Shown piece after piece: positions 48,105 through 61,125 of a stretch of 64,000 nt of DNA. Location: contig MU401564.1 in assembly GCA_022579005.1 (NCBI GenBank), forward strand, positions 59,673 to 123,672, given 5' to 3'. The stretch comes from Poronia punctata. Taxonomy: Eukaryota > Ascomycota > Sordariomycetes > Xylariales > Xylariaceae. Position 1 is the first letter of the stretch, and each line of letters begins with the position of its first letter. The notes under the pieces were generated by a model that saw only the letters and a program-made list of their open reading frames with translations, did not search any database and was not told the origin of the DNA. The position numbers were made by a program, and so were the translations under genes.

Positions 48105-50298
48105 ATGGCTCCCTACCAGCGGTATGGCTCTGCACGATATGGCAACCATAAGAAAGACCTACCGTCCGGGTATACGTATATTGGCCATATACTTGGCGGG
48201 ACGATACCCGTAGGACGTCTTGTAAACGTCGTAGGCCTAGTCACAGACTTCCAAGCACCTATTCCCACCAAAGGAAAGGGTACGTCGCCCTGCCAGTGTG
48301 CAAAGTAGTATAACCGTTCGAGGTAGGCTGACGCGATGGCAGACTTTAAATGTGCCATTACCATCGTCGATAACTCCGGAGATGGTGCAGGTCTTACGAT
48401 ATCCATTTTTAGGCCTGAAGACAGAATGCCCGACCCCATGGCTGGAGATGTTCTCGTCATTACTGCGGCCAAAGTCCAGTCATACAGAGATGACATATCA
48501 TTAATAACTAATTTACAATCCTCTCTTTACGTTTTCACGGCTTCGCAGATCCCCAGACCACCCAGGTCTGCCGAGGTTGCTCTGCGGGGCCCTCTCGAGA
48601 GTCGACAGCTTCCCGGCCCTGAGCAGGAGTATGTCTCTTGGTTCTATCACCACACCAACAAAGACGCTGTTCCGGATCCAAATACTTTCCAATTCCAGGT
48701 GGACCGGTCCAAAAACCAGCGGGAGAAGTTTTGTAAGCTGGAGAATGTCATACAGGACCAGTTCTGCGATGTCATTGCGAATGTTGTGAAAGAACCATAT
48801 GATGACGGAGACAAGACTACTCTATGGGTATCAGATTATACCGAGAATGTCAATTTCCACAAATTCTCCTGGAAAGATCCGATGCAAATAGGGCCATATG
48901 ACGGCCAAGGTCAAGCAGCGGCCAAATGGACCGGCCCTTTTGGCCAACGATCGATCCAGGTCACGTGTTTTGGACTCCATGCCTCCGACGTCAACTCAGA
49001 CGTAAAGCTGGACGATTGGGTCCATATTCGGAATATGCGGATCAAGCTCGCAAACAATGGTCAGAATCTCGAAGGTGCATTACATGAAGACCGTGATTAC
49101 GGCCATCGCCGGTCAGTTAACGTCCTAGACTTGGACGATAGGGGAAACTGCGACCCACGTCTTAAAGAAGCCATACGTCGCAAAATCGAGTATGCGAAAC
49201 TCAAGAAGAACCAAATAAAAAGTCTGAGGCAAAATGGAGGTGACGGCGCCAATCCTAGTGTTAAACGGAAAGCAGACACGAACAGCGATGATGGCAGGCC
49301 GAACGCGAAAACACGGCGGAAGGAGATGCGAGAGGCCGCGATGAGGAAGGTTGAACAGCAGGAACAACAGGCAGAAGAGAGACTTGGACTCAGTGACCAC
49401 GGTAGGTATCTAGTCGTCCCTTGTCTGCGAAACCTGCTGATGGATGTACAGTCAAATGCGAGAGTGACGGACAGCCTGTGACACCGGTGTCCTCCATAGT
49501 TAAGCCGTGCACCTGGAAGACAACGGTGGACCGTGAAGAAGTCATCATCACATTACCATTCTCCTGCGCCAAGTACCGCACCCACGCCCGTGTAGTAGAT
49601 TTTCGCCCCCGAAAGCTGCAAGACTTCGCGGCCTGGCGTACAAGTACCGAGTCTGACCTACTCTCCGATTACAGTAGTGGCTCTGACTCCGAACTGGAGT
49701 CTGAGTCTGAGGATGAGGGCGGCCTGCAAAGTCAAGTCAAGATAAAGACGTGGGAGTGGCGATTTGCGTTACAGCTAGAGGATGCGGATCCTAAATCAAA
49801 AAAAGAAAAGGAGAGATTTTGGGCCGTCGTAGATAACACCGAGGCGCAGCAACTAACTGGTCTCGACGCCTGCGAGTCAGTAAACCCCTCTAATTAAAAA
49901 GAAAAACCATCCTCGGTTGACGAGTATGAACATACTAACACTCATATTTTAGTCTCCGAGAAGACGCAGAAACGTTGAACGCCCTGCGTGAGCAACTCTT
50001 CAAGCTTTGGGGCAACCTAGAGGAAGTCAAGCTACAACAAGAACAACATCAAATCAAGAACCGAAAACGAGTCGCGGCCGGGGAACCACCGCCCAGTTCA
50101 CCGGCAAGAGAAAACTTAGGGTCGCGGAACGGCGAAGGCGATGACACCGTGGTTCCAATATCCAACAAACCCTTCATTTGCTGCATCCGTCAATACGGTG
50201 TGCGCGTCCGCGAGCCAGATCTGTTACGAGCTGATGCCGGCGAGGGTCGGAGGTGGACCAGAGTTTTTGGCATTTTCGGGACTAGAATATGTCCTTGA
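48105..50298 (+). CDS. pot1: Pot1, telomere single-strand DNA-binding protein
   Basis: Shelterin subunit that caps the telomeric G-rich 3' overhang. Four exons, 48105-48279, 48343-49401, 49452-49875 and 49953-50298, give 667 aa. The N-terminal OB fold covers residues 1-160: GYTYIGHILGGTIPVGRLVNVVG|FKCAITIVDNSG, then AGDVLVITAAKVQSY. A second OB region (POT1PC type, about 190-330) contains KTTLWVSDYTENVNFHKF and SIQVTCFGLHASDVN...DDWVHIRNMRIK. A basic linker (KRKADTNSDDGRPNAKTRRK) and an acidic Ser/Glu stretch separate this from a C-terminal domain ending CCIRQYGVRV...RVFGIFGTRI. The donor of the last intron is GTCAGT, giving D-A-C-D|LREDAET. The alternative last frame running to 50329 lacks the FGIFGTR ending and is rejected. 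The match to Pot1 is by motif pattern. Sequence divergence in this family lowers certainty slightly. Confidence 0.9.
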
Positions 50299-51162
50299 TG
50301 ACGGAAACTATATTCTTTCTAGTCTTTGAACTTATGATTACTTTAAATTCCTGATGTTTTAGCCTCCTGGTGTAGATAGAGATAGTACGAGCGATCCGGT
50401 GTAGCGTTTCTTTGAAGGAAGGTTGACGGTTGATACGGTGTTGACTTGCAGCCGCTTTTTACAAAGTCTGCCCCTATCTGTACACAAAAGTAAGATTCTT
50501 ACAAGAAAAGCATTCATCAACAAGCTACTTACCTATCGTCACTATACGTAAAAGGGGTAGAGATGATATTGTTAAACACACGAACAACACCACCACGGAC
50601 TTTCCTTATGTCAACATAGAAAGATTGACAAACACGAGATGCGCTTTCTATCATCACGAATCCATAACCTCGATTCGCAAAAAGATGGAAAGCTACAAGA
50701 AATATCATGGAAAATTAAAACAATTGATTGATTTGATTTGATTGATACAAAGCCTACTTAGCCAGCCCTAATCACGACAAAGCCCGCTCCCCTTTCTCCC
50801 TTCGCCCCCACCCCCCTTATAAAGGAAAAGAAGTAAGTAAACTAGTGTGTAAGTAATTTTGAACAATCCCCGTAGAAATGACTTTGACTGATCAGCTCTC
50901 TCTCTCTCCGTCTTGGTCAGAACATAAGGTTGCAGGCAAGTAAGTAAGGTAGGTAGGTTGGCTGGCTGGCTGGCATATAAAACAGACACACACCCACACC
51001 CACACCCCCATCCCCAACCATCCTCCACGCACAGAAATCAAAGATATCATTACGCGCAAGCAGAAATAAATCATTACGCACGGAGGGGGGAAATTCTATA
51101 AGACAAGCCAACCAAACCAAACCAAACCAAGCCAAACCTAATCCCACATCTAGGTAAATTAA
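50299..51162. other. Convergent 3' flanks of pot1 and scc3
   Basis: Contains low-complexity CA/CCCACA and TGGC repeats (near 50962-51008) and an (ACCAA)n-like run at about 51110-51135. No gene is supported. Confidence 0.6.
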
Positions 51163-54100
51163 TTAATCACCAAGGATATCATCATCATCCTCATCATCCT
51201 CGATATCTTCCCCCGCCCCTCCTCCTCCTCCTTGACGTTCTTCTTCTTCTTCTCCTCCCTCCCCTGCATCATCATCATCCTCGATAGGATCATCCAACAA
51301 CTCTCTTCTTCTCAAATCTTCCACCGTACCTTCTTCCGGCTCATCGATATCAAGGTCTTCATCTTCGTCTTCGTCTTCGTCATCGTCATCATCATCAATG
51401 ACTAATTCCGCGCTCAAAGCTGGTTTCTTAGCCGTCACCACTTCCTTATTATTTCTTCTGGTGGTGGTAGAAGATGATGACTTCTTCTTCTTCCCGCCTT
51501 GTCGTTGAAGTTCGCGTAGATGCTCCTCGTCCAGATATGCAACGACATCTTTGAAGTTGGGCCCGAGCTTATTCCTATTTCGCACCAGACGTCTGCCGAG
51601 TTTCCCCGCGTCCGGACCCGCGTAGTCGATCGTTCGGGCTAGGACGGCCATGACGAGTTTGGCCGTGAGTTCGCAGAGGATCTTTTCCGCTTTCAGCTCG
51701 GCGGCGAAGCGTTCCTGCTCCGTGAGCTCCTCCTCTTCGTCATCTTCCGGCGGGGCGTCGTCGTCGAGCGGGTCGTCGCTGTCGGAAGGGTCGTTGAGCG
51801 TCTTCTTGGCGCGTTTGGCGTATGCCCTCTCTGCTGCGTCAAAGATGGGTATGATCTCTTGTGTGACCAGCGCTGCCGGCAGCTGCTCCAGAAGGGGTTG
51901 GAGTTTTGCGTATTTGGGAGTTTCGACGTGTTCTCTCAAGAACAGGAACAGTTGCGTGACGTCACAGGCGACGCCTACGGCGTACAGGCGGAGATCGTCG
52001 TTGAAGCCGCGTGATGAAAAGGTCTGGATGATGTTGTTGATGAATTCCTTGCGCAGGACGACAAACTTGTCCACTTCGTCATTCGGTATGTCCTCGTCCT
52101 GGCTGATGGCCTTTCGTAATCTGTGTACTTTCCACATAAAGTAGAATAGCGAGGCTTTTATGGCAAAGGCCACGGTCTCGTCTTCGGGGTCGTCGAGCTC
52201 GTCATTGGACTCTACCAAGCGGCCACGGGCAACGATACTAACGAGGATCTTGATAGCCTCTCGTTCCGAGTCGATGGACGTGCCGGGCGTTTCGAGCACG
52301 TCGACACAATCAGACACGGTGACAAGCTTGCTGATCTTCATCAGAGTCTGACTGAGACTGGTTAGTACTGCTCTGTCTAGGTTGTTTCGTTGTGAAAGCT
52401 CGCAGATCTTATCCAGGCTTCGCAACGAGTTGACCGAGTCTTCCCATAATACTGTCATCTTGTTATCCACCATTTCCTCCAATTCGTAATATTGCCGGGC
52501 GTGGAGGAACGACGTTGCGGATTCGTTAAGAATGGCTTGGTCAACGTGCCGTTTAAATTGGGAGGCTATCTCGTCCAGAAGCTGGTTATATGTGGCCGAG
52601 TTTTGTCGCAGCTGCTGGAAGACGTCCAGATCTAAACAATGCTCCAATCGCAGGATTGTAGCGGCCATGCCTGGCTCGGAACCGAACTTCTTCAACAGAC
52701 GGGGTATAAAACCGGCAAGCTGGAGTCCGGCATCTTCTTGTGCGTCATGGTCGAGTCTATGGACTCGTCGCCTATTCTTATCATGCTCGTTGGGGGAAGC
52801 GAGGTTCTCCTTGACCGCGGTTGCTAGGACTTCCAGCAGTATGGCCTCCTCCTGAGGTTCTGGCGCCACGGCTTTCTTCAGGGCCACCTCTGTCGAATTG
52901 CTCTTTGATGACCGCGATTTCGAACTCGTTGTGTGATCGAACAGGAGATAACCAGCAATGACCTGCCAATTCGATATCTCTGGTACTTTCTCGTAAAGGG
53001 CTTGTGCAGCTAAAGCAATCCGGCTTTCCGGCACGTTGGTGTTGAGCACGTCGGCAGCCACATCCAGTCCATGTCTCATCTCATCCTGCTCGGCGTCAAG
53101 CTGTGCGTCATACACTGCCAGATTCTCTGCCAAGGCTTTGATGTTGATCCAGTCTTTTCTCAGAGACTCGTAGTCTTCTTCCTCGTCGTCCCCGAGGACT
53201 TCGTCCAACACGTCGTTGCCTCCGATTTCGTCAATCTTGTTTTCGATAAACTCCTGGACCAGCTCGGAGAAGAAGCCAACAACGGCTTTACGGACCCGAA
53301 TCTCGGAATCGAAGATGAGTTTGCTGATGGAATCTACTTCCTCTGGTTCCAGCATACCAGAGCTTCGTAGGATATCGACTACTGTTATGGCAGCTACGCG
53401 CACACTGACTTCAACATCCTGGGTCGCCATCTCGACCAATCGCGGTCGAAACCTGTCGATGAAATGGGCTAGCTTTTCCGCATCCCGTTTCAGGACCTTG
53501 GCCAGCTGTTTCAAGACCTCGAGACGAGTTGCGACGTTGACATCCGAAAGTAGCCATCCAAGATATCGCAGATACTCTGGCGACATGTACACTGTGGGTA
53601 GGGTGCAGACCCAAGTACCCAGAGCTTCGATACATTCTGCCCGGATTTTGGGATCAATATCGCGATAACGGTGGACGAAAACGATGTCGAACAGGTCTTT
53701 TGCTTTGGCGTCGAGGAAATCGCGATTCTCTTTAGCAGCCTCCAAGCCCTTCTGGGTGTTTTCTATAAGCTGCTTGTTCTTGCCGCGTCGGTTGGACTCT
53801 GCCTGCAGAGACTGGTTCAACCGGGTGATTCGTTCGTCTAGTTGTTTCATCACGTCTATTAATGCCGTGAGCATGGATAGACCAACTGTCGTCGCCGTAT
53901 GTCTGAATGGGCGGAGGGCCGAGGATGACATGATTCCAACCCATCTTTGTATCGTGTCCAGCAGTTCGTCGTCACTGTATATGACATCGCTTTCGTGAAG
54001 CACATCGATGAGGGAGTCAAAGAACCCAATTAGTAGTTCGCGAAAGTTTTTGCTACTTTTCGCTCTGGAAATGAGGGGGTAATCGGATATGCTGGTCTAC

Positions 54101-54924
54101 ACAATTGGTTAACATGGGACTGTAGGTTCACTTTATTGGGACAAGATAAGCCACATACCTGCTCGTAAGCTTCCTCGAGTTCTTGTAACCGATTGGCAGA
54201 ATTTTCTGGGTCCCGGATATCGTCTTCTGTGATCTGGTGGTCGCAGCCGGCAGCAAGTAGAACGCAATTCATCAGTTCAGTCAGAGATTTGGCATCGTTT
54301 TCCCTGTAACGTTGAAACCATTGCGTAGCTACTTCGTCTGAACCATTGCCAGACGCAAATATCTCAGCTGCGATAATGTCAGCACAAGGACGAAGACAGC
54401 CAGATTAATGCTTGGCCCTCACAATATAAATCGTTTCCATCAGCTTTTGCAAAATGGGCGGTGACAACCTTGACAGTCTTTTTAGGCCGGTTTGGCAGCC
54501 TTACGGCAGGGCCAGGGGAGTTGGCGAGTGTGGTAGATGCATTTCCATTCACCTTGGCGCGTTTTGCAGCCGGTCTCTTGGACGGAGGCTTCTTTGTTGG
54601 TTGTGATTTCTTGGGTCGCGGGGTGGGTTCATCGTCAACAACATCGTCATCGTCGTCGTCGTCGTTTTCTTCTTGTTCCTCGTCAGTTGGCATATCTTCG
54701 TCAACAACCTCGGGTTCTTCATTTTCCACGTCGTCGTCGTCTTCCTCTTCGTCATTTTCGGATCCGCGCTTCCGTTTGGCAGAAGTGTTGTCGTTTTGGG
54801 AAGCGCGTGGCTCTGGACTGAATTTCTGAGTGGCTACTCTGGCGCGTCCAGAACGGCGCGGCGCGGGCGAAGAGCTCGCGTTGGTGTCGGTGGTCTCCAT
54901 GAGGGGCAATCGAGGCAATGACAT
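51163..54924 (-). CDS. scc3: Cohesin subunit Scc3/Psc3 (STAG/SA family)
   Basis: HEAT-repeat cohesin subunit that binds the kleisin Scc1 and DNA and is needed for sister-chromatid cohesion. Three exons, 54423-54924, 54159-54367 and 51163-54096, give 1214 aa. The N-terminal 170 residues are disordered with acidic runs and AT-hook-like RPAAKRAK. The STAG domain follows (SDEVATQWFQRYRENDA, LMNCVLLAAGC, SSKNFRELLIGFFDSL). The stromalin conserved domain is clear in DIVFVHRYRDIDPKIRAECI, EALGTWVCTLPTVYMSPEYL and LGWLLSDVNVATRLEVLKQL. The tail has long Asp/Glu tracts that are probably regulatory. The start at 54924 was used. An internal Met 8 codons later is equally possible. The first donor, T|GTGAGG, is phase 1. 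Confidence 0.93.
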
Positions 54925-55993
54925 GTAGTAGAAATTAATGCGACGCGATCATAATCACAGAGTAATGGCCGCGACAAGTGGTATGAGGAATATGGGCGAT
55001 TTCAAATGCGTGTTTGTTTCCAATGGTGGTAACCATAAGACTAGACTAGCAGGCACTTGGCATCCGTTTCCAAAGGTTGGGCGTTGGTACACGTAGATGT
55101 TATTGGTTCTAGTGGTGTTGTGGGTTAATACCTAGGTGTATTGCACCTTCCCCCACAGTGATCAACGATAATCGCTGTAAAGTACGAGTCCTACTGGCAG
55201 AGGTTATGGTGAATGGTCAAGCGCGTGTCTGCTTTGACAGTGGGGGGCAGATCCAAACACAGATTTACACGCGTACGAGGTAAACAGGTAGGTACCATCT
55301 AGGTACATATTAAGGGAAACAGCCTCTAATAAGCTCTCTAATAACAGGAGGACCGTACTGTACATAGAGTAGGTACCTACATGTACTTGTACACGTACAC
55401 GTAGATTTGATGTACTTGTAGGTACGTTTCTCAAGCTGTTACCCAGAAAGGTACATGAGGCAGGTACATCAACTGTTTGTACCTGTAATTACCTTACCAC
55501 TTGGTGCCTCCAGGTGCTCAAGTCTTTCCAAGGGTTACAACAAGTCATTGTTGACCTACTGGAAGTAATCTAGATACCATGCACTATCGTACGTGTATAT
55601 CTTCCCTTTCTTACCGTTGTCATACACAACTGTCGAGTTTATCTATACTTTGCTACAAGAATAGACCTAGTTAGACATGCTAGTTATGCTCGCAACAACC
55701 TCTTGTCGCCTTAGACAGCTAGCTGGGAGGTAGGCTTTGCGCTGGGAGACGGTGGTTATGGTAGATGCGATTTCAGAGACCACTCCACGGTGTTTTAAAT
55801 GAGCGCGCATCCCAGGGTTTTTGAAATCTAGAGCGAGACCGGCTTCGCCATTGCAAGATGCCGAAACCGACATTCAACACGGTTTACTGTGCCCGTCTTT
55901 GACCACCGCCTTGCCTACACGTGCAAAATATTGATATATACCATTTGCAGATCTAGGCATTGGGTTACCCAGGATCCCAGAAACGATTTCAAA
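54925..55993. other. Divergent intergenic region between scc3 and ureD
   Basis: Holds both upstream regions, with TACCTAC and GTACxTGTA strings near 55280-55440. No gene is supported. The open frame of ureD continues upstream to 55889, but the extra residues look unlike the family. Confidence 0.6.
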
Positions 55994-56989
55994 ATGCCAT
56001 CCCCTTTTCCGAAATCCTCTTCAGCTCCGGGAGAGGGGCGCATCATCGTTAGCCTTCGGCCAAACAACACATCTGGACTTGAACACATCACGTATCAGTA
56101 TCCACTGAAGCTCATATCGCCATCTCCCAAAGTAGACCAGACAAGCGTCCTTGTATTCCTCCTCTCTTATGGTGGGGGGCTCGTGGGCGGAGATAATGTC
56201 GACCTCAGCATCGAGGTCCGAGCAGGTGCCAAATTGACTATTGTCACGCAGGGGCATACCAAAATATTCCCATCCGCAAGTTTAGACGTGGTTACAAGAC
56301 AAACACTACGAGTGGATCTGGAAAAGGACGCGGCACTTTGTCTTCTTCCAGACCCCGTCCAGCCTTTTGAGAAGAGTGTTTATGAGCAAACACAAGTTTT
56401 CAATGTGGCCCATGGTGCTTCTTTGTGCCTATTGGACTGGGTGACTCATGGTCGCTCAGCCCGAGGAGAGAATTGGAGCTTGACAAGCTGGATTGGGCGT
56501 AACGAGATTTGGGTACCCAAGAGCCCAGATACCCCCAAGCGTCGGCTGCTCGTCCGCGACGCCATCATACTCGATGGTACGCCCTCTGCTTCTTCTCAGA
56601 TCCAAAGCCTATACGACTCTATGTATAACAATGCAATCGTTGGTACTCTCATATTGCGAGGACCGCTGATGCAAAAGGTTGGCGAGTTCTTCCTCTCAGA
56701 ATTTGCTGCCTTGCCGAGAATCGGCGCTCGCGATTTCCGGAATGATGAAACCCGGAAAGCAGAAGAAGCCGTGTCCCGACCACCAATCGAGCAGTGGCGT
56801 GCAACAAGACTCGCGCAGGAGAGAGCGAACACTTTACTCTGGTCAGCTGCTAGTGTCCGTGGCTGCGTGGTTGTCAAGTTCGGCGCAGCAACTGTGGAAG
56901 CTGGGCGCAGTTGGCTCGGTTCCATGTTACTTCAAGAGGGAAGTATTGAAAGGGAATTTGGCGAGCAAGCCTTGATCTCTGTCCGATAA
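55994..56989 (+). CDS. ureD: UreD-type urease accessory protein
   Basis: Chaperone that acts with UreF and UreG to load nickel into urease. Single exon of 331 aa. UreD signatures: ITYQYPLKLISP, then FLLSYGGGLVGGDNVDLSI, followed by GAKLTIVTQGHTKIFPS with the usual TQ-x-x-TKI/V motif. Next is LLPDPVQPFEKSVYEQTQVF, where the P-D-P and F-x-x-S elements are conserved. Then SLCLLDWVTHGRSARGENW (GR-x-ARGE) and RDAIILDG. The C-terminus includes VVVKFGAATVEAGRSWL. The start at 55994 (MPSPFPKSSSAPGEG) was preferred over 55889 because the family begins close to the GEGRI stretch. Urease itself and the other accessory genes are not in the window, as is usual in fungi. This is the last intact gene before the AT-rich block. 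Confidence 0.92.
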   Translation: MPSPFPKSSSAPGEGRIIVSLRPNNTSGLEHITYQYPLKLISPSPKVDQTSVLVFLLSYGGGLVGGDNVDLSIEVRAGAKLTIVTQGHTKIFPSASLDVVTRQTLRVDLEKDAALCLLPDPVQPFEKSVYEQTQVFNVAHGASLCLLDWVTHGRSARGENWSLTSWIGRNEIWVPKSPDTPKRRLLVRDAIILDGTPSASSQIQSLYDSMYNNAIVGTLILRGPLMQKVGEFFLSEFAALPRIGARDFRNDETRKAEEAVSRPPIEQWRATRLAQERANTLLWSAASVRGCVVVKFGAATVEAGRSWLGSMLLQEGSIEREFGEQALISVR

Positions 56990-57640
56990 GCTTCACACCT
57001 AGGTTATATGTGCCTATGGTGGTCAGGTCCGTCCAAAATTGCCCTCAAAACATTTAAAAGGCATCTATTACCTGCAAAGCAACCGCCTGACAGAAATAGA
57101 GGCGCGATAGAACAACTACCTAGGGGGGAAGATGGCCCGACCGACCATCAAGCAAATGCTGACGGGAAAGTACCGAGTACAGTGCCATCAGATGAATGCT
57201 GGGGATTTAGGTATCTAGGTGCCTAGATGATGCAGGTGTCCGTCGGAAACTCGGATTCTATTAAACATCTTCTGGACAATACTGGAAGCTCTCAGATTCA
57301 AATTCTAAAGGGATGACACGTCACATTAGTATAGTTTAGAAATATAATAAAAAAAAGCTCACGATAGACAGGTTGATACACGATATAATATCCGCATATA
57401 CACGTTGTCTAGCATTAATAATGCCGATGGGCATAGGCAATAACCTGGAACGGACTTAATTATTAAGTTCAATCATGATGTTTCTTTAAACTTGCATAAC
57501 AGTGAGTACCTCAGCTGTTTTGTGCTTGTACCGCCTACTAGTACTAGTACTCGTAATGTTCATACAAGTGGGTACTATACAAAGGTACCTACCGGTCTCA
57601 CCTACCCCTACCTCGCACCTACACTTTAGGTGGTGTTTTG
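56990..57640. other. 3' flank of ureD up to the AT-rich boundary
   Basis: Ordinary-composition sequence without a supportable gene. A short frame at 57008-57226 continues past the ureD stop in another frame and has no family resemblance. Confidence 0.6.
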
Positions 57641-59384
57641 TTAGTTGATTATTGATTATTATTATAGCCTGTAACATCCTTGTTATAATTAAAACATTAA
57701 GTAGGTTAATTATAAGGCAAAGTTATAGCTAATCAAGCGATAATAGTAGCTCTTTATAAGATAAATAAGTTAAATTGTGTTTTGTTAGAAAATTATTGTT
57801 TTTTAATTATAGCAAAAGCCTAGGCTATGCTAAAGGCCTTAAAAATACGCTACTTTTAGTGTTAAAAAGTTACTTAATTTTTTTTAAAGCCTTTGCTACT
57901 ACTATTATAAAAATAAAGCTATTTTTGCTAGTTTTAAAAGTTTTAACTGCTTTATATATGCTTTTTTTAATAGCAAAAGCTTACTATTAATAGCTTAAAC
58001 TTATAATAAGTAGCTAGATTTGTTAAAAGCTAAATTTAAGCGTTTTTTAGTTATAAATAGTAGCAAATTAAAAGTATTAAAGTATTAGATTTAAAATATA
58101 TAAAATAAAGCTTTTAAAGTAGTTATAAGCAGTTAAAAATTTAAAAATTAAAGGCTAGGTATTATATTTATACTTTTTTTTATAATAAATTATCTATATA
58201 GCTAATTTAGTAGCTAATTTAGCAGCTAACTTAGCTAACCTAGCTAGCCTAGCTAGCTTAGCTAGCCTAGCTACCTTTTTTTCCTAGCTATATAAAGCTA
58301 ACTTAAAGCTATTACTAGCTTAAATAACCTTTATTTTTATTAAACTTTAGCGTTAATAGTAGCTTTTTTAAAGTATATTAAAAACTATTTAAGTGCTAGC
58401 TATTATATTTTTTTTAATAAAATAAAAAATAGTAGCTTTATAGTGTTAATAAGTATATTAAAAAAGCATTATAGCGCTAAAAAAGGCATAAATATTAAAA
58501 AAGTTTATAATAAGTATATTTACTTTTAAAAAAAAGCTGCTATATAGTTTAATTTTTATTAAGCTAGTAAATTTAAATAAAATAAAAACTTAAAGCTTAT
58601 AACTACTACTAATAATATTTAAGCTAGTTATTTTTAAGTTAGTTACTTTACTAGTTATTTTAGTAGCGTTATATTAACTTAGTAATAATAAAGTTATAAA
58701 AATATAGCTTATTTTTAAGTATAAACTTTAAAGCATTATAACTTAATAAAAAACGTTTTTATACTAAAGCTAAAAGCTATTAGCAAGCTTATAATTAGCT
58801 TATATACTTAAAAATTTAATAATAATAATAGTAAAGTTATGCTAAATTTAAATTAGCTATTTAAAAATTTAAAAAATAAGTTGCCTTTTTTAAAAAAGCA
58901 AAAAGGTAAATAAAAACTTATTATAAACTTTAACTTAAAAATGCTTTTAAAGGCTTAAAAAATAGCTAATTAAACTAATAGCGCGTTAATTTATAAAAAG
59001 CTTAATTTAATAGTAAAATTAATAGTTAAAGCTAAGAAAATAGCTATTAAATATTATAGCTATAAGCTAAAGTTAGCGTTAAAAAAGATTTATATTACTT
59101 AAAATAAAAAAATCTTTATTTTTAACTAAGCTAATATTATAGCTAATTATATTGCTATAAAAAAACACTACTTTAAAATTATTATAGCTATTTTAGCTTT
59201 TTATTATAATTATTACATTTTTTAGTTAATAAAAAACTTAATAGCAAAGCTTAAAAGGCGGCCTTTAAAAATTAGCATTAATGCTATAAAAAAATTAAAA
59301 GCGTATAATATAGCGCTATTAAGCAAGGAGGTTATAAAATTTAAAAAGTTAAAATAGCTTTAAAAATAAAAAAAAAGCAATAAA

Positions 59385-59500
59385 AATAGTAATAAAAGTG
59401 TTAATAAAAGTGTTAATAAAAGTGTTAATAAAAGTGCTAATAAAAGTGCTAATAAAAGTAGTAATAAAAGTAGTAGTAAAAGTACTAGCAAAAATAGTAG
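59385..59500. repeat. Tandem 12-mer repeat in the AT-rich block
   Basis: Consecutive units of AATAAAAGTGTT, drifting to AATAAAAGTGCT and AATAAAAGTAGT. The repeat is in register with codons (N-K-S-V), which suggests the tail of a decayed coding repeat rather than random DNA. Confidence 0.8.
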
Positions 59501-61097
59501 TAAGTTTAGTGTATTTAATAAAGTAATAAAGTAATTTTTTTAAAAAAAATATATTATATTATAATATAATATAAATACTTATTTAGATTATATTATTAAT
59601 ATTATATATATTTTATTATAAAAATAAGATTTTATTTATATAATATATATAGAAAATAGTTATAATGCTATTTTCTAGCTAGCTTTTATGCTTTACGTTT
59701 TCTTGTTAAAATTTTAAAAACGTTTTTTTTTTTTGCTACAATTGCTAAAATTGCTGTTTTTTTAGCTAGAATTGCTAAAATTGCTATTATTTTACTAAAA
59801 ATGTTAAAATTGCTGTTATTTTATTAAAATTGCTATTATTTTGTTAAAATCGCTAGTTTTTTAATAAAATTGCATATAACACTACTATTTTTAACTTTTT
59901 TACTTTATAATAAGTTATATATATAACTTTTATATTATATTAGCTTTTAAGTTTTTTATATTTAAAGTTTATAAATAAACACTACTAGCTCTTTTAAGCT
60001 TTAAAAACCTATTATTTTTAGCGTTAATACTATTATTATTTATTTATAACTTTATATTATATAGGTTTATAAAGTTTATAGTAGTAAAGTTGCTATAGTT
60101 AAGCATAAAGTTATAAATAGCATATATAGCATAAATAAGCTAAATAAAAATATTAATATTATATAATGCTTTTACTTAAAAGTAATAAAAAATGTTTTTT
60201 AACTACTTAAACGCTTGTTTAATAGTAATTTAAAGTTAGCTATAGTATAAGTTATATAATTTTTTTTTTTATTATAAGCTTTAACTTATTTTTAGCTAAT
60301 TTTTAAAAATAATATTAAATACTTTAGTATAGTATTAATACGCGTTTTTTTATAGCAAAGCTAGCGTTACTTAGTAAAAAAGCCTTTAGTAGTATTTTTA
60401 ACTTACTATAGTTAGTTACTTTATTAAAAACTTTTAAATTATTTATAAACTTTTTTTAACTAGCTAATATATATATAAATTATTTTTTTAAATTATATAC
60501 TGCTAAAGCGTTAGTTAAAATATAGCCTTTATAGTTTTTTTAAGTTTTATAAGTTTTTTTATTATTATTAATCTTAACTTTAAAATATAAGCTATTAATA
60601 GTACTAATAACGTTTTTAAAATAAAAGTAAAACTTTAAATTTACTACTATTTTTAAATTTATTTTTATTATTGTTAGCATTATAATTATAATTTTTGCTA
60701 ACTTTAATAATGCTTATAAAACGTTATAAAATATAGTATAAATAATATAATTATTACGCTTAAGTTATTTAAAAACAATATAAATAGTAATACTTTAAGC
60801 AGCTAAAAAAAAAATAACTAATTTTTTATTAACTATAAGTTTTAACTTTTTTTAAATAATTATATTTAATAATAACTACTTTTTTAAAGCTTTATAGGTC
60901 GCTTTTTATATTTAAAATACTTTTTAAAATTGCTTGTTACTAGCGTTAAAAAGCTACTATAAATATTGCTTTACTAACTACTTATTAGTATAAATCCTAT
61001 GTTTTAAATATTTTATATTTAGTAAAGGGAACTATAGGGTAGTATAGTAAATTTTGTAAATTAATAATGTAAAAAAAAAGGAATCTAGCAAGGTTAA

Positions 61098-61125
61098 GTT
61101 AATTAGTTATTACTAACTAATTAAC
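61098..61125. repeat. Perfect 12-bp inverted repeat
   Basis: GTTAATTAGTTA at 61098-61109 and TAACTAATTAAC at 61114-61125 with a 4-nt loop. It sits in a short island (about 61010-61210) that is less AT-extreme than its surroundings, with GGG and CC runs. It may be part of an element end. Not assigned. Confidence 0.6.

Noticed and set aside
50141..50329. Alternative last frame of pot1 ending at 50329
   Set aside because: The frame ending at 50298 carries the conserved KPF-CCIRQYGV and FGIFGTR segments and is in phase with the preceding exon.
55889..55993. Upstream extension of ureD by 35 codons
   Set aside because: The extra residues are unlike the family N-terminus, and the internal ATG gives the normal UreD start.
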